A stretch of DNA of 35,495 bases from an uncultured Eubacteriaceae bacterium. GTDB taxonomy: Bacteria > Bacillota > Clostridia > Eubacteriales > Eubacteriaceae. The notes under the pieces are model-generated. The model did not search any database, was not told the origin of the DNA, and saw only the letters and a list, made by a program, of their open reading frames with translations. The position numbers and the translations under genes were made by a program. The stretch's first letter is position 1, and the number at the start of each line of letters is the position of its first letter. Location of the stretch: assembly GCA_937872065.1 (NCBI GenBank), contig CALMRA010000155.1, positions 1 through 35,495 of the forward strand, given 5' to 3'. Of the stretch, positions 1-7,345 are shown piece after piece.

Positions 1-152
1 CTGATCTCTTCACCTGCGGAGAACGCGAAGACCGTGATCCCGACATGTCCGTTCTGCACGAGGGTCTTGCTCACGACCTGTCCCGGCAGTACACTCACCT
101 GATCCGCCATGCGGAATGGGTCTTCGAAGGGAATATTTTTCAGATAAGCCAT
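1..152 (-). CDS. Cupin-domain protein, 5' part only (gene runs off the left edge)
   Basis: The minus strand opens with ATG at 152-150, preceded by GGAGGT nine bases upstream, and stays open to the window edge, giving about 50 residues. The visible peptide begins MAYLKNIPFED and contains VLPGQVVSKTLVQN, then GITVFAFSAGEEI. This resembles the first strands of small single-domain cupins common in Clostridia. The metal-binding HxH motif normally comes just after this point and is outside the window, so neither metal binding nor substrate can be judged. The gene is divergent from the uracil permease and has its own promoter-like -10. Cupin identity is by pattern recognition of a short stretch; that the gene is real is more certain than its function. 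Confidence 0.7.
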   Translation of the reverse strand, partial: MAYLKNIPFEDPFRMADQVSVLPGQVVSKTLVQNGHVGITVFAFSAGEEI

Positions 153-183
153 TTGATACCTCCAGATTCCTGCTATATAGATT

Positions 184-189
184 ATTATA
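184..189 (-). promoter_or_regulatory. -10 box of the cupin gene
   Basis: The minus strand reads TATAAT at 189-184, placing a start about 25 nt before the ATG at 152. No good -35 is seen at 17 bp spacing. Confidence 0.5.
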
Positions 190-369
190 CAGAGTCAGTT
201 TATCTTTGTATGTTCATTTTATTCCCAATAGAGCCGCAAAACCCGCGAAAGCATCTCCGATCTTCCGGGTATACTTCTTATCAGCATCCGGTGGGAAACG
301 CACACGCAGATTTACAGACAGGGATAATTCATTGACTGAAATTTAGTTTAATGAGAAGATTATCAGAAG

Positions 370-430
370 AAAATAACCGCGAACCGAACCGGGAAGCCAG
401 CGCAGCCGCTGCGCGGACCGGTTATTTTTA
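370..430 (+). terminator. Leader terminator/attenuator before the uracil permease
   Basis: The 363-base gap between the cupin start (152) and the permease start (516) holds no gene. It contains a hairpin with a perfect 10-bp outer stem, AAAATAACCG at 370-379 pairing with CGGTTATTTT at 419-428. Inside it is a second perfect helix GCGCAG/CTGCGC around 400-414. The 3' arm merges into a T-tract. Its position 86 bases before the permease start suggests transcription attenuation. I looked for a PyrR-binding anti-antiterminator and for a purine riboswitch core and found neither, so the control signal is unknown. Confidence 0.6.
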
Positions 431-515
431 CGCTGTGTTTTCACACTCGCATTTATTGCGTATTTTATCCATCTTATTGATCTGCCATATTTTCAATTAT
501 CTGAAAGGAAAACGC

Positions 516-1808
516 ATGTCCAAGAAACAAATCATCGACGTCGAAGACAGACTGCCTCTGGCTAAAATGATCCCGCTGTCCATCCAGCACGTCTTCGCGA
601 TGTTCGGCGCATCCGTCCTCGTCCCGATCCTGTTCGGCATCAACCCGAGCATCGTCCTGCTGATGAACGGTGTCGGAACGCTGCTCTTTATCTGGATCAC
701 GAAGGGGAAGGCTCCCGCGTATCTCGGCTCGAGCTTCGCGTTCCTAGCGCCGGCCTCCATCGTCATCGCGTCTAAAGGCTTCGAGTACGCCCAGGGCGGC
801 TTTGTCGTCGTAGGCCTCGTGGGCTGTCTGCTGTCGTGGGTCTTCTATAAATACGGGACCGACTGGATTGACATCGTCCTGCCGCCTGCAGCGATGGGAC
901 CCGTCGTCGCGCTTATCGGACTCGAACTTGCGAAGAACACCGTAACACCCGGTACCACCGGCGCGGATCTCGCGTCCACGCCCCATGCGATCGTCTTCGC
1001 AGTCACCCTCGGCGTCGCGATCTTCGGCTCCATTCTGTTCAGAAAGTTCTTCTCCGTCATTCCGCTGCTTATCGCGATGGTCGCGGGATATCTCACCGCG
1101 GTAATCGTCGGGATCGTCGACTTCTCGCCGCTTCAGCAGGCGAGCCTGTTCACGATGCCCCAGTTCCATCTCGCGAAGTTCGACCTCGAGTCCATCGTCA
1201 CGATGCTGCCAGTAATCCTCGTCCTGACCGCCGAGCATGTCGGCCATCAGATCGTCACCGGGAGCATCGTCAAGCGCGACCTGCTCAAGGAACCCGGACT
1301 GTACCGGACCTTCCTCGGCGACTCGCTGTCCTCCGCGATTTCCGGTCTCGTAGGCTCCGTACCGACCACGACCTACGGAGAAAACATCGGCGTCATGGCG
1401 ATGACAGGCGTCTACAGTGTCCAGGTTATCGCGGGAGCGGCCGTCATCTCGATCCTGATGGCGTTCATCGGCCCCTTAAGCGCGCTCATCACGACCATTC
1501 CCGGAGACGTCATCGGCGGGATCACCTTCCTGCTGTACGGCATGATCGGAACCTCGGGACTTCGCATCCTCGTCGACGAAAAGGTCGACTACTCGAAGAA
1601 TCAGAATCTGATCCTGACCTCCGTCGTATTTGTCGCGGGCCTGTCGGGACTCCAGCTCAAGCTGGGCTCCGTCACGATCACCGGCATGACCCTCGCCGCG
1701 CTGACCGCCGTCTGCCTGTCGCTGATCTTCTATATCCTGAACCGTCTGGGCTGGACCAACGACAACGTTCTCGTCGAAGACGAAACCGAACGCGAACTCA
1801 GCGAATAG
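516..1808 (+). CDS. uraA: Uracil permease, NCS2 family (UraA/PyrP type)
   Basis: A 430-residue integral membrane protein that brings uracil into the cell by proton symport, for pyrimidine salvage. The N-terminal part (PLSIQHVFAMFGASVLVPIL, then KGKAPAYLGSSFAFLAPA) matches UraA nearly word for word. The two glutamates that bind uracil in UraA are kept, in TAEHVGHQ and TTYGENIGVMA. Length equals the family norm. The frame is open upstream to 351, but the start at 516 is preferred: it has GAAAGGAA six bases upstream and begins at the conserved MSKKQIIDVEDRLPLAKMIP, whereas the extra 55 codons run through the leader hairpin. The gene is monocistronic, between a leader terminator and a strong 3' terminator. 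Xanthine transport is possible within NCS2 but less likely from these motifs. Confidence 0.92.
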   Translation: MSKKQIIDVEDRLPLAKMIPLSIQHVFAMFGASVLVPILFGINPSIVLLMNGVGTLLFIWITKGKAPAYLGSSFAFLAPASIVIASKGFEYAQGGFVVVGLVGCLLSWVFYKYGTDWIDIVLPPAAMGPVVALIGLELAKNTVTPGTTGADLASTPHAIVFAVTLGVAIFGSILFRKFFSVIPLLIAMVAGYLTAVIVGIVDFSPLQQASLFTMPQFHLAKFDLESIVTMLPVILVLTAEHVGHQIVTGSIVKRDLLKEPGLYRTFLGDSLSSAISGLVGSVPTTTYGENIGVMAMTGVYSVQVIAGAAVISILMAFIGPLSALITTIPGDVIGGITFLLYGMIGTSGLRILVDEKVDYSKNQNLILTSVVFVAGLSGLQLKLGSVTITGMTLAALTAVCLSLIFYILNRLGWTNDNVLVEDETERELSE

Positions 1809-1859
1809 ATACAGCGGATGCTGCCGGCAGAATGATCACAGAATAAACGAAGCATAACG

Positions 1860-1896
1860 AAAGCCGTCGTATGAGAAATCATGCGGCGGCTTTTTC
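1860..1896 (+). terminator. Intrinsic terminator after the uracil permease
   Basis: AAAGCCGTCGTATGA and TCATGCGGCGGCTTT form a 15-bp stem (two G-T pairs) closed by a GAAA loop, followed by TTTTT. It lies between the converging uraA and mocR-type genes. Confidence 0.85.
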
Positions 1897-1928
1897 ATTT
1901 ACGTATCAGGTTTAATCAGCTGATCATC

Positions 1929-3362
1929 TTACTCATCTGAATCAGCTGTGTCGGCTCCCCGGCTTTCATTCTGTCCGAACCATGCGTCTCTCAGCTTTGT
2001 CAGCGCGTCGATATACTCGTCGTTCCGGACTCCGCCGAACCCGAGGATGAGCCGGCTGTCGGCTTTATGCTTTCTGTTCAGATAATATTCGCTGACAGGG
2101 TAGACTTTGATGCCCATCTCGAGAGCCGCCTCGGTCAGCTCCTGAGCGGACATGTCGTTACGGACGCTGATCAGCAGATGAGATCCGGCCTGGCGGTCGA
2201 TAATGTCGATCCTGTCTCCGAATACCTGATCGAGAGATTTGACGAAGGCTTCGTGCTTTGTGGAAAAGGCGATCCGGAGTCTGTCCAGATGACGCTTGTA
2301 GCTGCCGTCCGCAATCAGATCGGCCAGGGCGGTCTGAATCAGGATCGACACCATCGCGAGGTAGTCGCCGCAGCGCTTCTGATAGGGCTCGATCAGCTGC
2401 TTCGGCAGAACCATGTAGGAAGCGCGGATCGAAGAGGACAGAGATTTGGAAAAGGTTCCCGTGTAGATCACGCGGTCAAAATGATCGAGCGCCTGCAGAG
2501 ACGGGATCGGGGACCCGTTGTACTGGAGCTCGCTGTCGTAGTCATCTTCAATAATAAAGGCCTTGTTCGCTCCGGCCCAGTCCAGGATGTCCATCCGCTT
2601 GTCGATCGGAAGTACCGCGCCCGTCGGGAACTGGTGAGACGGCGTGATGTACAGAAGCTTGAGCTTATGACGACGAAGAGACGCGGTATCGAGACCGTCC
2701 GATTTCACCGGGATCGGATGGAGAGAGAAGCCGCTGCTCCTGAAGACGTTCCAGACTCCGTAATAGCCCGGATCCTCCATGCCCACCGTGTCCTTAGCGG
2801 GATCGAACAGCTTGAGCAGCATTTCAAGATTGAACTGCATGCCGCAGCTGATGACGATCTGTTCGGGAGAGCAGACGACGCCCCGGGACAGATATAGATG
2901 CTGCGCCAGCTCATTGCGGAGCTTTTCAGATCCCTTCCGCTCCGGATAGCTGATGAACCTGCGCCGCTCGATTTCTTCAAGAGCGTCCGACAGCGCCCGG
3001 CTCCAGGCGTTCTTCGGGAACCAGCATTCGCGGGTGAGAGGATACCAGAAATCGTAGCGGATCTCAGGAGTCTCTGAAATCTCTTCCGGTTTTTCCGGCG
3101 TCCACGCAGTCTGGTGAAGGTCCGTCCGGACATTCTGGACGATAAAGCCCGATCCTCCGATGGATCGTACGTAGCCTTCGTCCGCCAGATTTTTATACGC
3201 GGTGATCACGGTGTTCCTGCCCACTCCGAGCTCTGCCGCCAGCGTCCGGGTAGCGGGCAGACGCGTGCCTGCAGCGAAGCTTCCCTGAAGAATCGCGTCC
3301 TTTACCCGGATGTAGACCTGTTCATGCAGCGGCATTTTTAAATTTCTGTCAATGTAAATCAT
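1929..3362 (-). CDS. MocR-family transcriptional regulator (GntR HTH plus aminotransferase-like domain)
   Basis: A 477-residue two-domain regulator. Residues 1-75 form a GntR winged helix (PLHEQVYIRVKDAILQGSFA, LAAELGVGRNTVITAYKNLADEGYV). Residues about 115-460 form a fold-type I aminotransferase-like domain that binds PLP, with EDDYDSE at 272-278 and the Schiff-base lysine K306 in TGTFSKSLSSSIR. Family members such as GabR and PdxR sense amino acids or vitamers and bind direct repeats. The start has GGAG nine bases upstream. It is transcribed away from the dehydrogenase operon at 3742 across a 379-bp region with two pairs of 24-bp-spaced direct repeats, one pair over its own 5' end. It is therefore inferred to control itself and the oxidation operon. 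The effector is unknown; an amine or imino/amino acid is likely from the neighbours. Confidence 0.9.
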   Translation of the reverse strand: MIYIDRNLKMPLHEQVYIRVKDAILQGSFAAGTRLPATRTLAAELGVGRNTVITAYKNLADEGYVRSIGGSGFIVQNVRTDLHQTAWTPEKPEEISETPEIRYDFWYPLTRECWFPKNAWSRALSDALEEIERRRFISYPERKGSEKLRNELAQHLYLSRGVVCSPEQIVISCGMQFNLEMLLKLFDPAKDTVGMEDPGYYGVWNVFRSSGFSLHPIPVKSDGLDTASLRRHKLKLLYITPSHQFPTGAVLPIDKRMDILDWAGANKAFIIEDDYDSELQYNGSPIPSLQALDHFDRVIYTGTFSKSLSSSIRASYMVLPKQLIEPYQKRCGDYLAMVSILIQTALADLIADGSYKRHLDRLRIAFSTKHEAFVKSLDQVFGDRIDIIDRQAGSHLLISVRNDMSAQELTEAALEMGIKVYPVSEYYLNRKHKADSRLILGFGGVRNDEYIDALTKLRDAWFGQNESRGADTADSDE

Positions 3363-3370
3363 GGGTGCTC

Positions 3371-3406
3371 CAAATTGGTTCTATTAAAAACGGAGGAATT
3401 GGTCCC
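3371..3406. promoter_or_regulatory. Candidate MocR operator pair next to the regulator gene
   Basis: AATTGGTTCT (from 3373) and AATTGGTCCC (from 3397) are direct repeats spaced 24 bp, within the 5' leader of the MocR gene. The stretch CAAATTGGTTCT at 3371-3382 is repeated exactly at 3581-3592. A minus-strand TATAAT lies at 3429-3424, so binding here would fit autoregulation. Confidence 0.6.
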
Positions 3407-3582
3407 GTCTTTCTGAAAATACGATTATAATATTTATCATAATATAAAATGTTTACAGCTTCTGTATATTTTCAGGTTCTTAAATCCCGGGCTGATTATA
3501 TTGATCGAAGGGCTTACTGAAAGGATCCAGTCAGAATAAAAAGCGGTTCTATGATTCTTGAAATCTGTTTAAAAGAGAATCA

Positions 3583-3616
3583 AATTGGTTCTGTAATTAT
3601 TTTCAAAACTGGCTCT
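3583..3616. promoter_or_regulatory. Candidate MocR operator pair upstream of the dehydrogenase promoter
   Basis: AATTGGTTCT (from 3583) and AACTGGCTCT (from 3607) are again spaced exactly 24 bp and end at the -35 box, the position typical of MocR activation. A further related half-site with GGTTCTAT lies at 3545-3552. The rest of the gap 3363-3741 shows no gene. Confidence 0.6.
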
Positions 3617-3643
3617 TTACAGTTATTTTCAGTCCCGTATAAT
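3616..3643 (+). promoter_or_regulatory. Promoter of the FAD/Fe-S dehydrogenase operon
   Basis: TTTACA (3616-3621), a 16-bp spacer and TATAAT (3638-3643). Transcription would start near 3650, about 90 nt before the first gene, and pass through the leader terminator. Confidence 0.7.
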
Positions 3644-3661
3644 GGATTTAAAGTCACAGAC

Positions 3662-3729
3662 AAAACAACACAGACAAGACAAAGAGGTCGCATGCGGACG
3701 CCGGACAGGCATCTGCAGCGGCCTTTTTT
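3662..3729 (+). terminator. Leader terminator with 5' CACAGACAA motif, dehydrogenase operon
   Basis: AAAGAGGTCGC (3681-3691) pairs with GCGGCCTTTTT (3718-3728) and runs into six Ts, only about a dozen bases before the start codon at 3742. The hairpin must be read through or opened for expression. Immediately 5' is AAAACAACACAGACAA (3662-3677), which recurs with one mismatch before the terminator at 7239. CACAGACAA also occurs at 3655-3663. Confidence 0.6.
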
Positions 3730-3741
3730 ATTGGAGGCAGT

Positions 3742-4101
3742 ATGGATACGAGCGAAAGAATTGCCGTACATCCGATTCTCGGAGTTCCCGAAAAGGGGCG
3801 GCAGGTTCAGTTTACGTATAACGGAAAAACGATGAGCGGATGTGAAGGCGAGCCGGTGGCGATGGCGCTCAAGGCAGCCGGAGTCATGGTCCATCGATAC
3901 ACAAAAAAACGGCATGAGCCCCGCGGGATATTCTGCGCGATAGGCAGATGCACCGACTGCGTCATGGTCGTCGACGGAGTTCCGAACATCCGGACCTGCG
4001 TCACGCCCCTCGCGGAAGGCATGGACGTGCGGACACAGGACGGCGTCACCCCGCTTGCCGGGGATAAAGCGGATAAGGAGGAAGCTGATGGAACGATATG
4101 A
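3742..4101 (+). CDS. [2Fe-2S] subunit of an FAD-dependent amine/amino-acid dehydrogenase (HcnA/gamma-like)
   Basis: A 119-residue protein of the Fer2-type small-subunit family found with sarcosine oxidase, HcnABC, octopine/nopaline oxidases and archaeal/bacterial proline dehydrogenases. It has the plant-ferredoxin cysteine set C65-x4-C70-x2-C73-x12-C86 (IFCAIGRCTDC, RTC), which ligates one [2Fe-2S] cluster, and an N-terminal beta-sheet region (VQFTYNGKTMSGCEGEP). It would pass electrons between the flavin subunits. GGAGGC lies seven bases before the ATG. The gene is first in a four-gene overlapping operon; its last 14 bases overlap the next gene. Family and role in electron transfer are firm; the substrate is not given by this subunit. 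Confidence 0.85.
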   Translation: MDTSERIAVHPILGVPEKGRQVQFTYNGKTMSGCEGEPVAMALKAAGVMVHRYTKKRHEPRGIFCAIGRCTDCVMVVDGVPNIRTCVTPLAEGMDVRTQDGVTPLAGDKADKEEADGTI

Positions 4102-5671
4102 TCTGGTCATTATCGGAGCAGGTCCCGCAGGACTGTCAGCCGCCATCGAAGCCGCCCGCTGCGGCATGAACATCGCGGTGTACGACGAAAACAAACGTCC
4201 CGGCGGACAGCTGTTCAAGCAGATCCACAAATTCTTCGGGTCGAAGGAGCACCACGCGAAGGAACGCGGCTTCCATATCGGGGAGGAGCTTCTGGCGGAG
4301 GCAGACAGACTCGGCGTTGACGTATCCCTGGATACGGTCGTTACGGGTCTGTATCCCGGCAACGAGGTTATGATCAAAAAGGGCGGTCAGGTAAGCCACG
4401 TCCGGGGAGACACGGTGCTCCTCGCGGCAGGCGCTTCTGAAAATATGGCGCCCTTCGACGGATGGACGCTACCCGGCGTCATCGGCGCTGGAGCGGCACA
4501 GACGATGATGAACCTTCACGGCATACGCCCGGGAAGCAGAGTGCTGATGCTCGGGAGCGGCAACGTCGGACTCGTCGTCAGCTATCAGCTGCTTCAGGCA
4601 GGCTGCGAGGTGGCGGCAGTGGTCGACGCGGCGCCGAAGATCGGAGGATACGGCGTCCATGCGGCGAAGCTCGCAAGATGCGGCGTCCCCTTCCAGCTCT
4701 CAAGCACGATTGTCAGGGCGAAGGGCGGCGACCACGTCGAAGGCGCGGTGATCGGCCGGATGGATGAACACGGGAAGATCATACCCGGAAGCGAAACGGA
4801 GATCGACTGCGATACGATCTGCATCGCCGTAGGGCTCTCGCCGATGAACCAGCTGGCCAGAATGTCCGGCTGCCGGATGGAACAGAATCCGAAAAAGGGC
4901 GGCTGCGTTCCCGTATGCAATGAGTACGGCGAAACGAGCGTCCGGGGTCTGTTCGCGGCAGGGGACGCGGAGGGAATCGAAGAAGCGAGCTCGGCGATGA
5001 TCGAAGGACGCATCGCGGGGATCGCCTGCGCGAACCGCCTCGGATTTCTCGAAGATGGTAAAGCGAAGGAAGCAGTCGAGTCAAACGAACAGGCTCTGGA
5101 TACGCTTCGTCAGGGAATGTTCGCTCCGAAGAACCGCGGAAAACAGATCGAAAAGACGGACGAAGGATTTCCGGTCTCTCAGCATCTGCTGGTTACAGGA
5201 TTTCTCGGAGACGACGAGGTGGAAGTCTATCCCGGCGTCACGCACCCGAAGGGACTGCATCCCGTCATCGAATGCACGCAGAACATCCCGTGCAACCCCT
5301 GCCAGGACGCCTGTCCACACGGGTGCATCCATATCGGAAGCTTCATCACGGCGCTTCCGGCAGTGGAAGCCTCGGCCGAATGCATCGGCTGCGGCAGGTG
5401 CGTCGCCTCCTGTTCCGGACAGGCGATCTTCCTCGTCAACGAGGATATCGGCGGCGGATACGCGTCGGTGACGATGCCCTATGAATTCATGCCGCTGCCT
5501 GAAAAGGGCGATATCGGCCTGGCCTGCTCCAGAGACGGACAGGCAATCGGCGAAGCGGAGGTTCTCGACGTCAAGTCGGTGAAGGCGTTCGATCATACGA
5601 ATCTGCTCACCATCCGCGTTCCCGCGGAACTGTCGGGAAAAGCAAGATTTTACAAGGCGGCCCAGCAATGA
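4088..5671 (+). CDS. FAD/NAD(P)-binding subunit with two C-terminal 4Fe-4S motifs (dehydrogenase alpha-like)
   Basis: A 527-residue flavoprotein of the pyridine-nucleotide-disulfide oxidoreductase fold, like HcnB, OoxA and the alpha subunit of dye-linked proline dehydrogenases. The first dinucleotide fold is IIGAGPAG (8-15), a second is VLMLGSGNVG (152-161), and the late FAD motif RGLFAAGDAEG lies at 286-296. After residue 395 comes a ferredoxin-like insert: C402-x2-C405-x3-C409-x3-C413 and C432-x2-C435-x2-C438-x3-C442, plus C396, suggesting up to two [4Fe-4S] clusters. Many relatives have a 2Fe-2S domain in this position instead; here that role sits in the separate gene at 5668. The start at 4088 has AAGGAGGA upstream and begins at MERYDLVIIG; an upstream in-frame start at 4055 lies inside the previous gene. 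The stop overlaps the next start (ATGA). Confidence 0.88.
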   Translation: MERYDLVIIGAGPAGLSAAIEAARCGMNIAVYDENKRPGGQLFKQIHKFFGSKEHHAKERGFHIGEELLAEADRLGVDVSLDTVVTGLYPGNEVMIKKGGQVSHVRGDTVLLAAGASENMAPFDGWTLPGVIGAGAAQTMMNLHGIRPGSRVLMLGSGNVGLVVSYQLLQAGCEVAAVVDAAPKIGGYGVHAAKLARCGVPFQLSSTIVRAKGGDHVEGAVIGRMDEHGKIIPGSETEIDCDTICIAVGLSPMNQLARMSGCRMEQNPKKGGCVPVCNEYGETSVRGLFAAGDAEGIEEASSAMIEGRIAGIACANRLGFLEDGKAKEAVESNEQALDTLRQGMFAPKNRGKQIEKTDEGFPVSQHLLVTGFLGDDEVEVYPGVTHPKGLHPVIECTQNIPCNPCQDACPHGCIHIGSFITALPAVEASAECIGCGRCVASCSGQAIFLVNEDIGGGYASVTMPYEFMPLPEKGDIGLACSRDGQAIGEAEVLDVKSVKAFDHTNLLTIRVPAELSGKARFYKAAQQ

Positions 5672-5997
5672 CACAGATAACAGACCGCAGTATGAGAACC
5701 GCGGCTTTTAAACCGGAGGCAGACGACGATATGCTCATCTGCCGCTGTGAAGAGATCACCAAGGGTGAAATACGGAGAGCGGTGTACGAGGGCATGTACG
5801 AAATCACCGAAATACGCCGCTGGCTCCGTGTAGGAATGGGGCTTTGTCAGGGACAGACCTGCACGAAACTCGTACAGCGCATCGTCGCGAAGGAGCTTGG
5901 CGTCTCTCCCGCACAGCTGGAGAGCGCCGCGGCAAGAGGTCCTGTCCGGCCCATCGAAATGGCGTGCATGGGCAATGAGAAAGGCGGGGTATGCTGA
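5668..5997 (+). CDS. BFD-type [2Fe-2S] subunit
   Basis: A 109-residue protein with the BFD-like [2Fe-2S] pattern C25-x-C27 (LICRCEEIT) and C60-x4-C65 (GMGLCQGQTC), as in bacterioferritin-associated ferredoxin, NirB and the fused C-terminal domains of HcnB/OoxA relatives. It follows the FAD/4Fe-4S subunit with an ATGA overlap, so translation is coupled. Its presence as a free subunit explains why the preceding protein lacks this domain. Expected role: an extra electron relay in the same membrane-free or loosely attached complex. The C-terminal 40 residues show no further motif and end in Cys. Confidence 0.85.
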   Translation: MTQITDRSMRTAAFKPEADDDMLICRCEEITKGEIRRAVYEGMYEITEIRRWLRVGMGLCQGQTCTKLVQRIVAKELGVSPAQLESAAARGPVRPIEMACMGNEKGGVC

Positions 5998-7160
5998 TGA
6001 AAACCACAAGCGATGTCCTGATCATCGGCTCCGGTATCAACGGAAGCGCCGCGGCGTACTATCTCGCGAAAAGCGGTGTCGATGTCACAGTGCTCGAAGG
6101 AGCTTCGGTGATCGGCGGAGGCGGATCGTCCAGGAACGGCGGCGGTGTCCGCCAGTCCGGACGCGACAGCAGAGAGCTTCCCTATGTGATGTGGGGAATC
6201 GAAAATCTTTGGCCGACCCTGTCCGAAGAGCTGGACGCCGATACGGAATATACGCAGAAGGGAAACCTGAGACTCGGAAAGACTCAGGCCCATCTCGACA
6301 AGCTCGCGCAGCTTGCGCAGTCCGCCGGGAAGGTCGGACTCGACGTCCGGATGATCGATGCGATGGAGGCCCGGGAGATCAACCCGTACCTGTCTGAGGA
6401 AGTTGCCGGCGCCAGCTGGTGTCCAACCGACGGCCATGCGAATCCGCTGAAGACGACGCTGGCATTCTATCGGGCGGCGAGAAGACTCGGCGCGAGATTC
6501 TATACGAACGCGATTGTCGAACGGATCGAGAAGGTCCACGGACGGGCCAGAAAGGTCGTGCTTAAGAACGGAATGGTCTTCGAGGCGGACTGCATCATCG
6601 TTGCGGCGGGATACGCGAGCCGGAAGATCGTCAATTCCGTCGGGATCGACGTCCCGATGGATCTGAAGGTCTCCGAAACCCTCGTCACAGAAACACAGCC
6701 CCATATGTTCGACCAGATGCTGGGAACGGCGGCGGCCGACTTTTACGGACATCAGACGAAGGACGGATCCTTCGTATTCGGCGGCTCCGCAGGCTACGAT
6801 CAGTTTGTACGCCATGACGAGACGACGTTTTCGACGCCTCCGGCTTCAAGTCTCCACGGTCCCTGCATCTGTCGGGCCGTAACGGGATACTTCCCGAGCC
6901 TTGAGCACGCGAAGATCATCCGCTGCTGGGGCGGCTGGACCGATCTGTGTGCGGACGGCGTGCCTGTGATCTCTCCGGTGGACGAGGTCCCCGGGCTTAT
7001 CCTGGCCTGCGCCTTCACCGGCCACGGCTTCGGTTCCGGGCCTGTCGTCGGGCTCATGCTCGCGCAGATGGCCCGGGGCGAAGAGACTGTCGTCGATCTG
7101 AGCGCCCTGCGCTACGACCGTTTCGCGGCAAAGGATAAAAAGAATAAGAAGGCAGCCTGA
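5997..7160 (+). CDS. DAO-family FAD-dependent amine/amino-acid dehydrogenase, catalytic subunit (HcnC/sarcosine-oxidase-beta-like)
   Basis: A 387-residue flavoenzyme of the D-amino-acid oxidase (DAO) family. The N-terminal FAD fold reads DVLIIGSGINGSAAAYYLA (Gly-11, 13, 16), followed by GGGGSSRNGGGVRQSGRD, typical of sarcosine oxidase beta, HcnC and proline dehydrogenase beta subunits. The C-terminal FAD motif CAFTGHGFGSGPVVG is also present. This subunit should oxidise the substrate C-N bond and pass electrons to the three Fe-S/FAD partners encoded just upstream. ATGs exist at 5991 and 5997; 5997 is preferred because the AAAGGCGG site sits nine bases away and the TGATG overlap couples it to the previous stop. 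No [Fe-S] motif is present. Which amine, imino acid or amino acid is used cannot be read from the sequence. Confidence 0.88.
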   Translation: MKTTSDVLIIGSGINGSAAAYYLAKSGVDVTVLEGASVIGGGGSSRNGGGVRQSGRDSRELPYVMWGIENLWPTLSEELDADTEYTQKGNLRLGKTQAHLDKLAQLAQSAGKVGLDVRMIDAMEAREINPYLSEEVAGASWCPTDGHANPLKTTLAFYRAARRLGARFYTNAIVERIEKVHGRARKVVLKNGMVFEADCIIVAAGYASRKIVNSVGIDVPMDLKVSETLVTETQPHMFDQMLGTAAADFYGHQTKDGSFVFGGSAGYDQFVRHDETTFSTPPASSLHGPCICRAVTGYFPSLEHAKIIRCWGGWTDLCADGVPVISPVDEVPGLILACAFTGHGFGSGPVVGLMLAQMARGEETVVDLSALRYDRFAAKDKKNKKAA

Positions 7161-7223
7161 CAGGCGGCCAAAAACCATAAAGATAATAAGTCAGAACAGA
7201 TCTGATCAGCATAATCATTGAGT

Positions 7224-7278
7224 AAAACAGCACAGACAACGGGGTCGAAGGCGAAAGCCTCCGGCCCCGTTTTTTTTA
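7224..7278 (+). terminator. Terminator between dehydrogenase operon and permease, with the shared 5' motif
   Basis: ACGGGGTCGAAGGC (7239-7252), a GAAA loop and GCCTCCGGCCCCGT (7257-7270) form a strong stem with one A-C mismatch, followed by eight to nine Ts. It is preceded directly by AAAACAGCACAGACAA (7224-7239), 15 of 16 bases identical to the motif before the operon's leader terminator. It may end the dehydrogenase operon, attenuate the permease gene at 7346, or both. Confidence 0.85.
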
Positions 7279-7345
7279 TACACAGCTATTATCATCCGTT
7301 TTCGGCATCTGGTATTACCGTTTTATTTCTAAGAAGGAGGAAATC

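Noticed and set aside
5847-6815. 322-codon minus-strand open frame over the DAO subunit
   Set aside because: Shadow of a GC-rich gene; no ribosome site, no motif.
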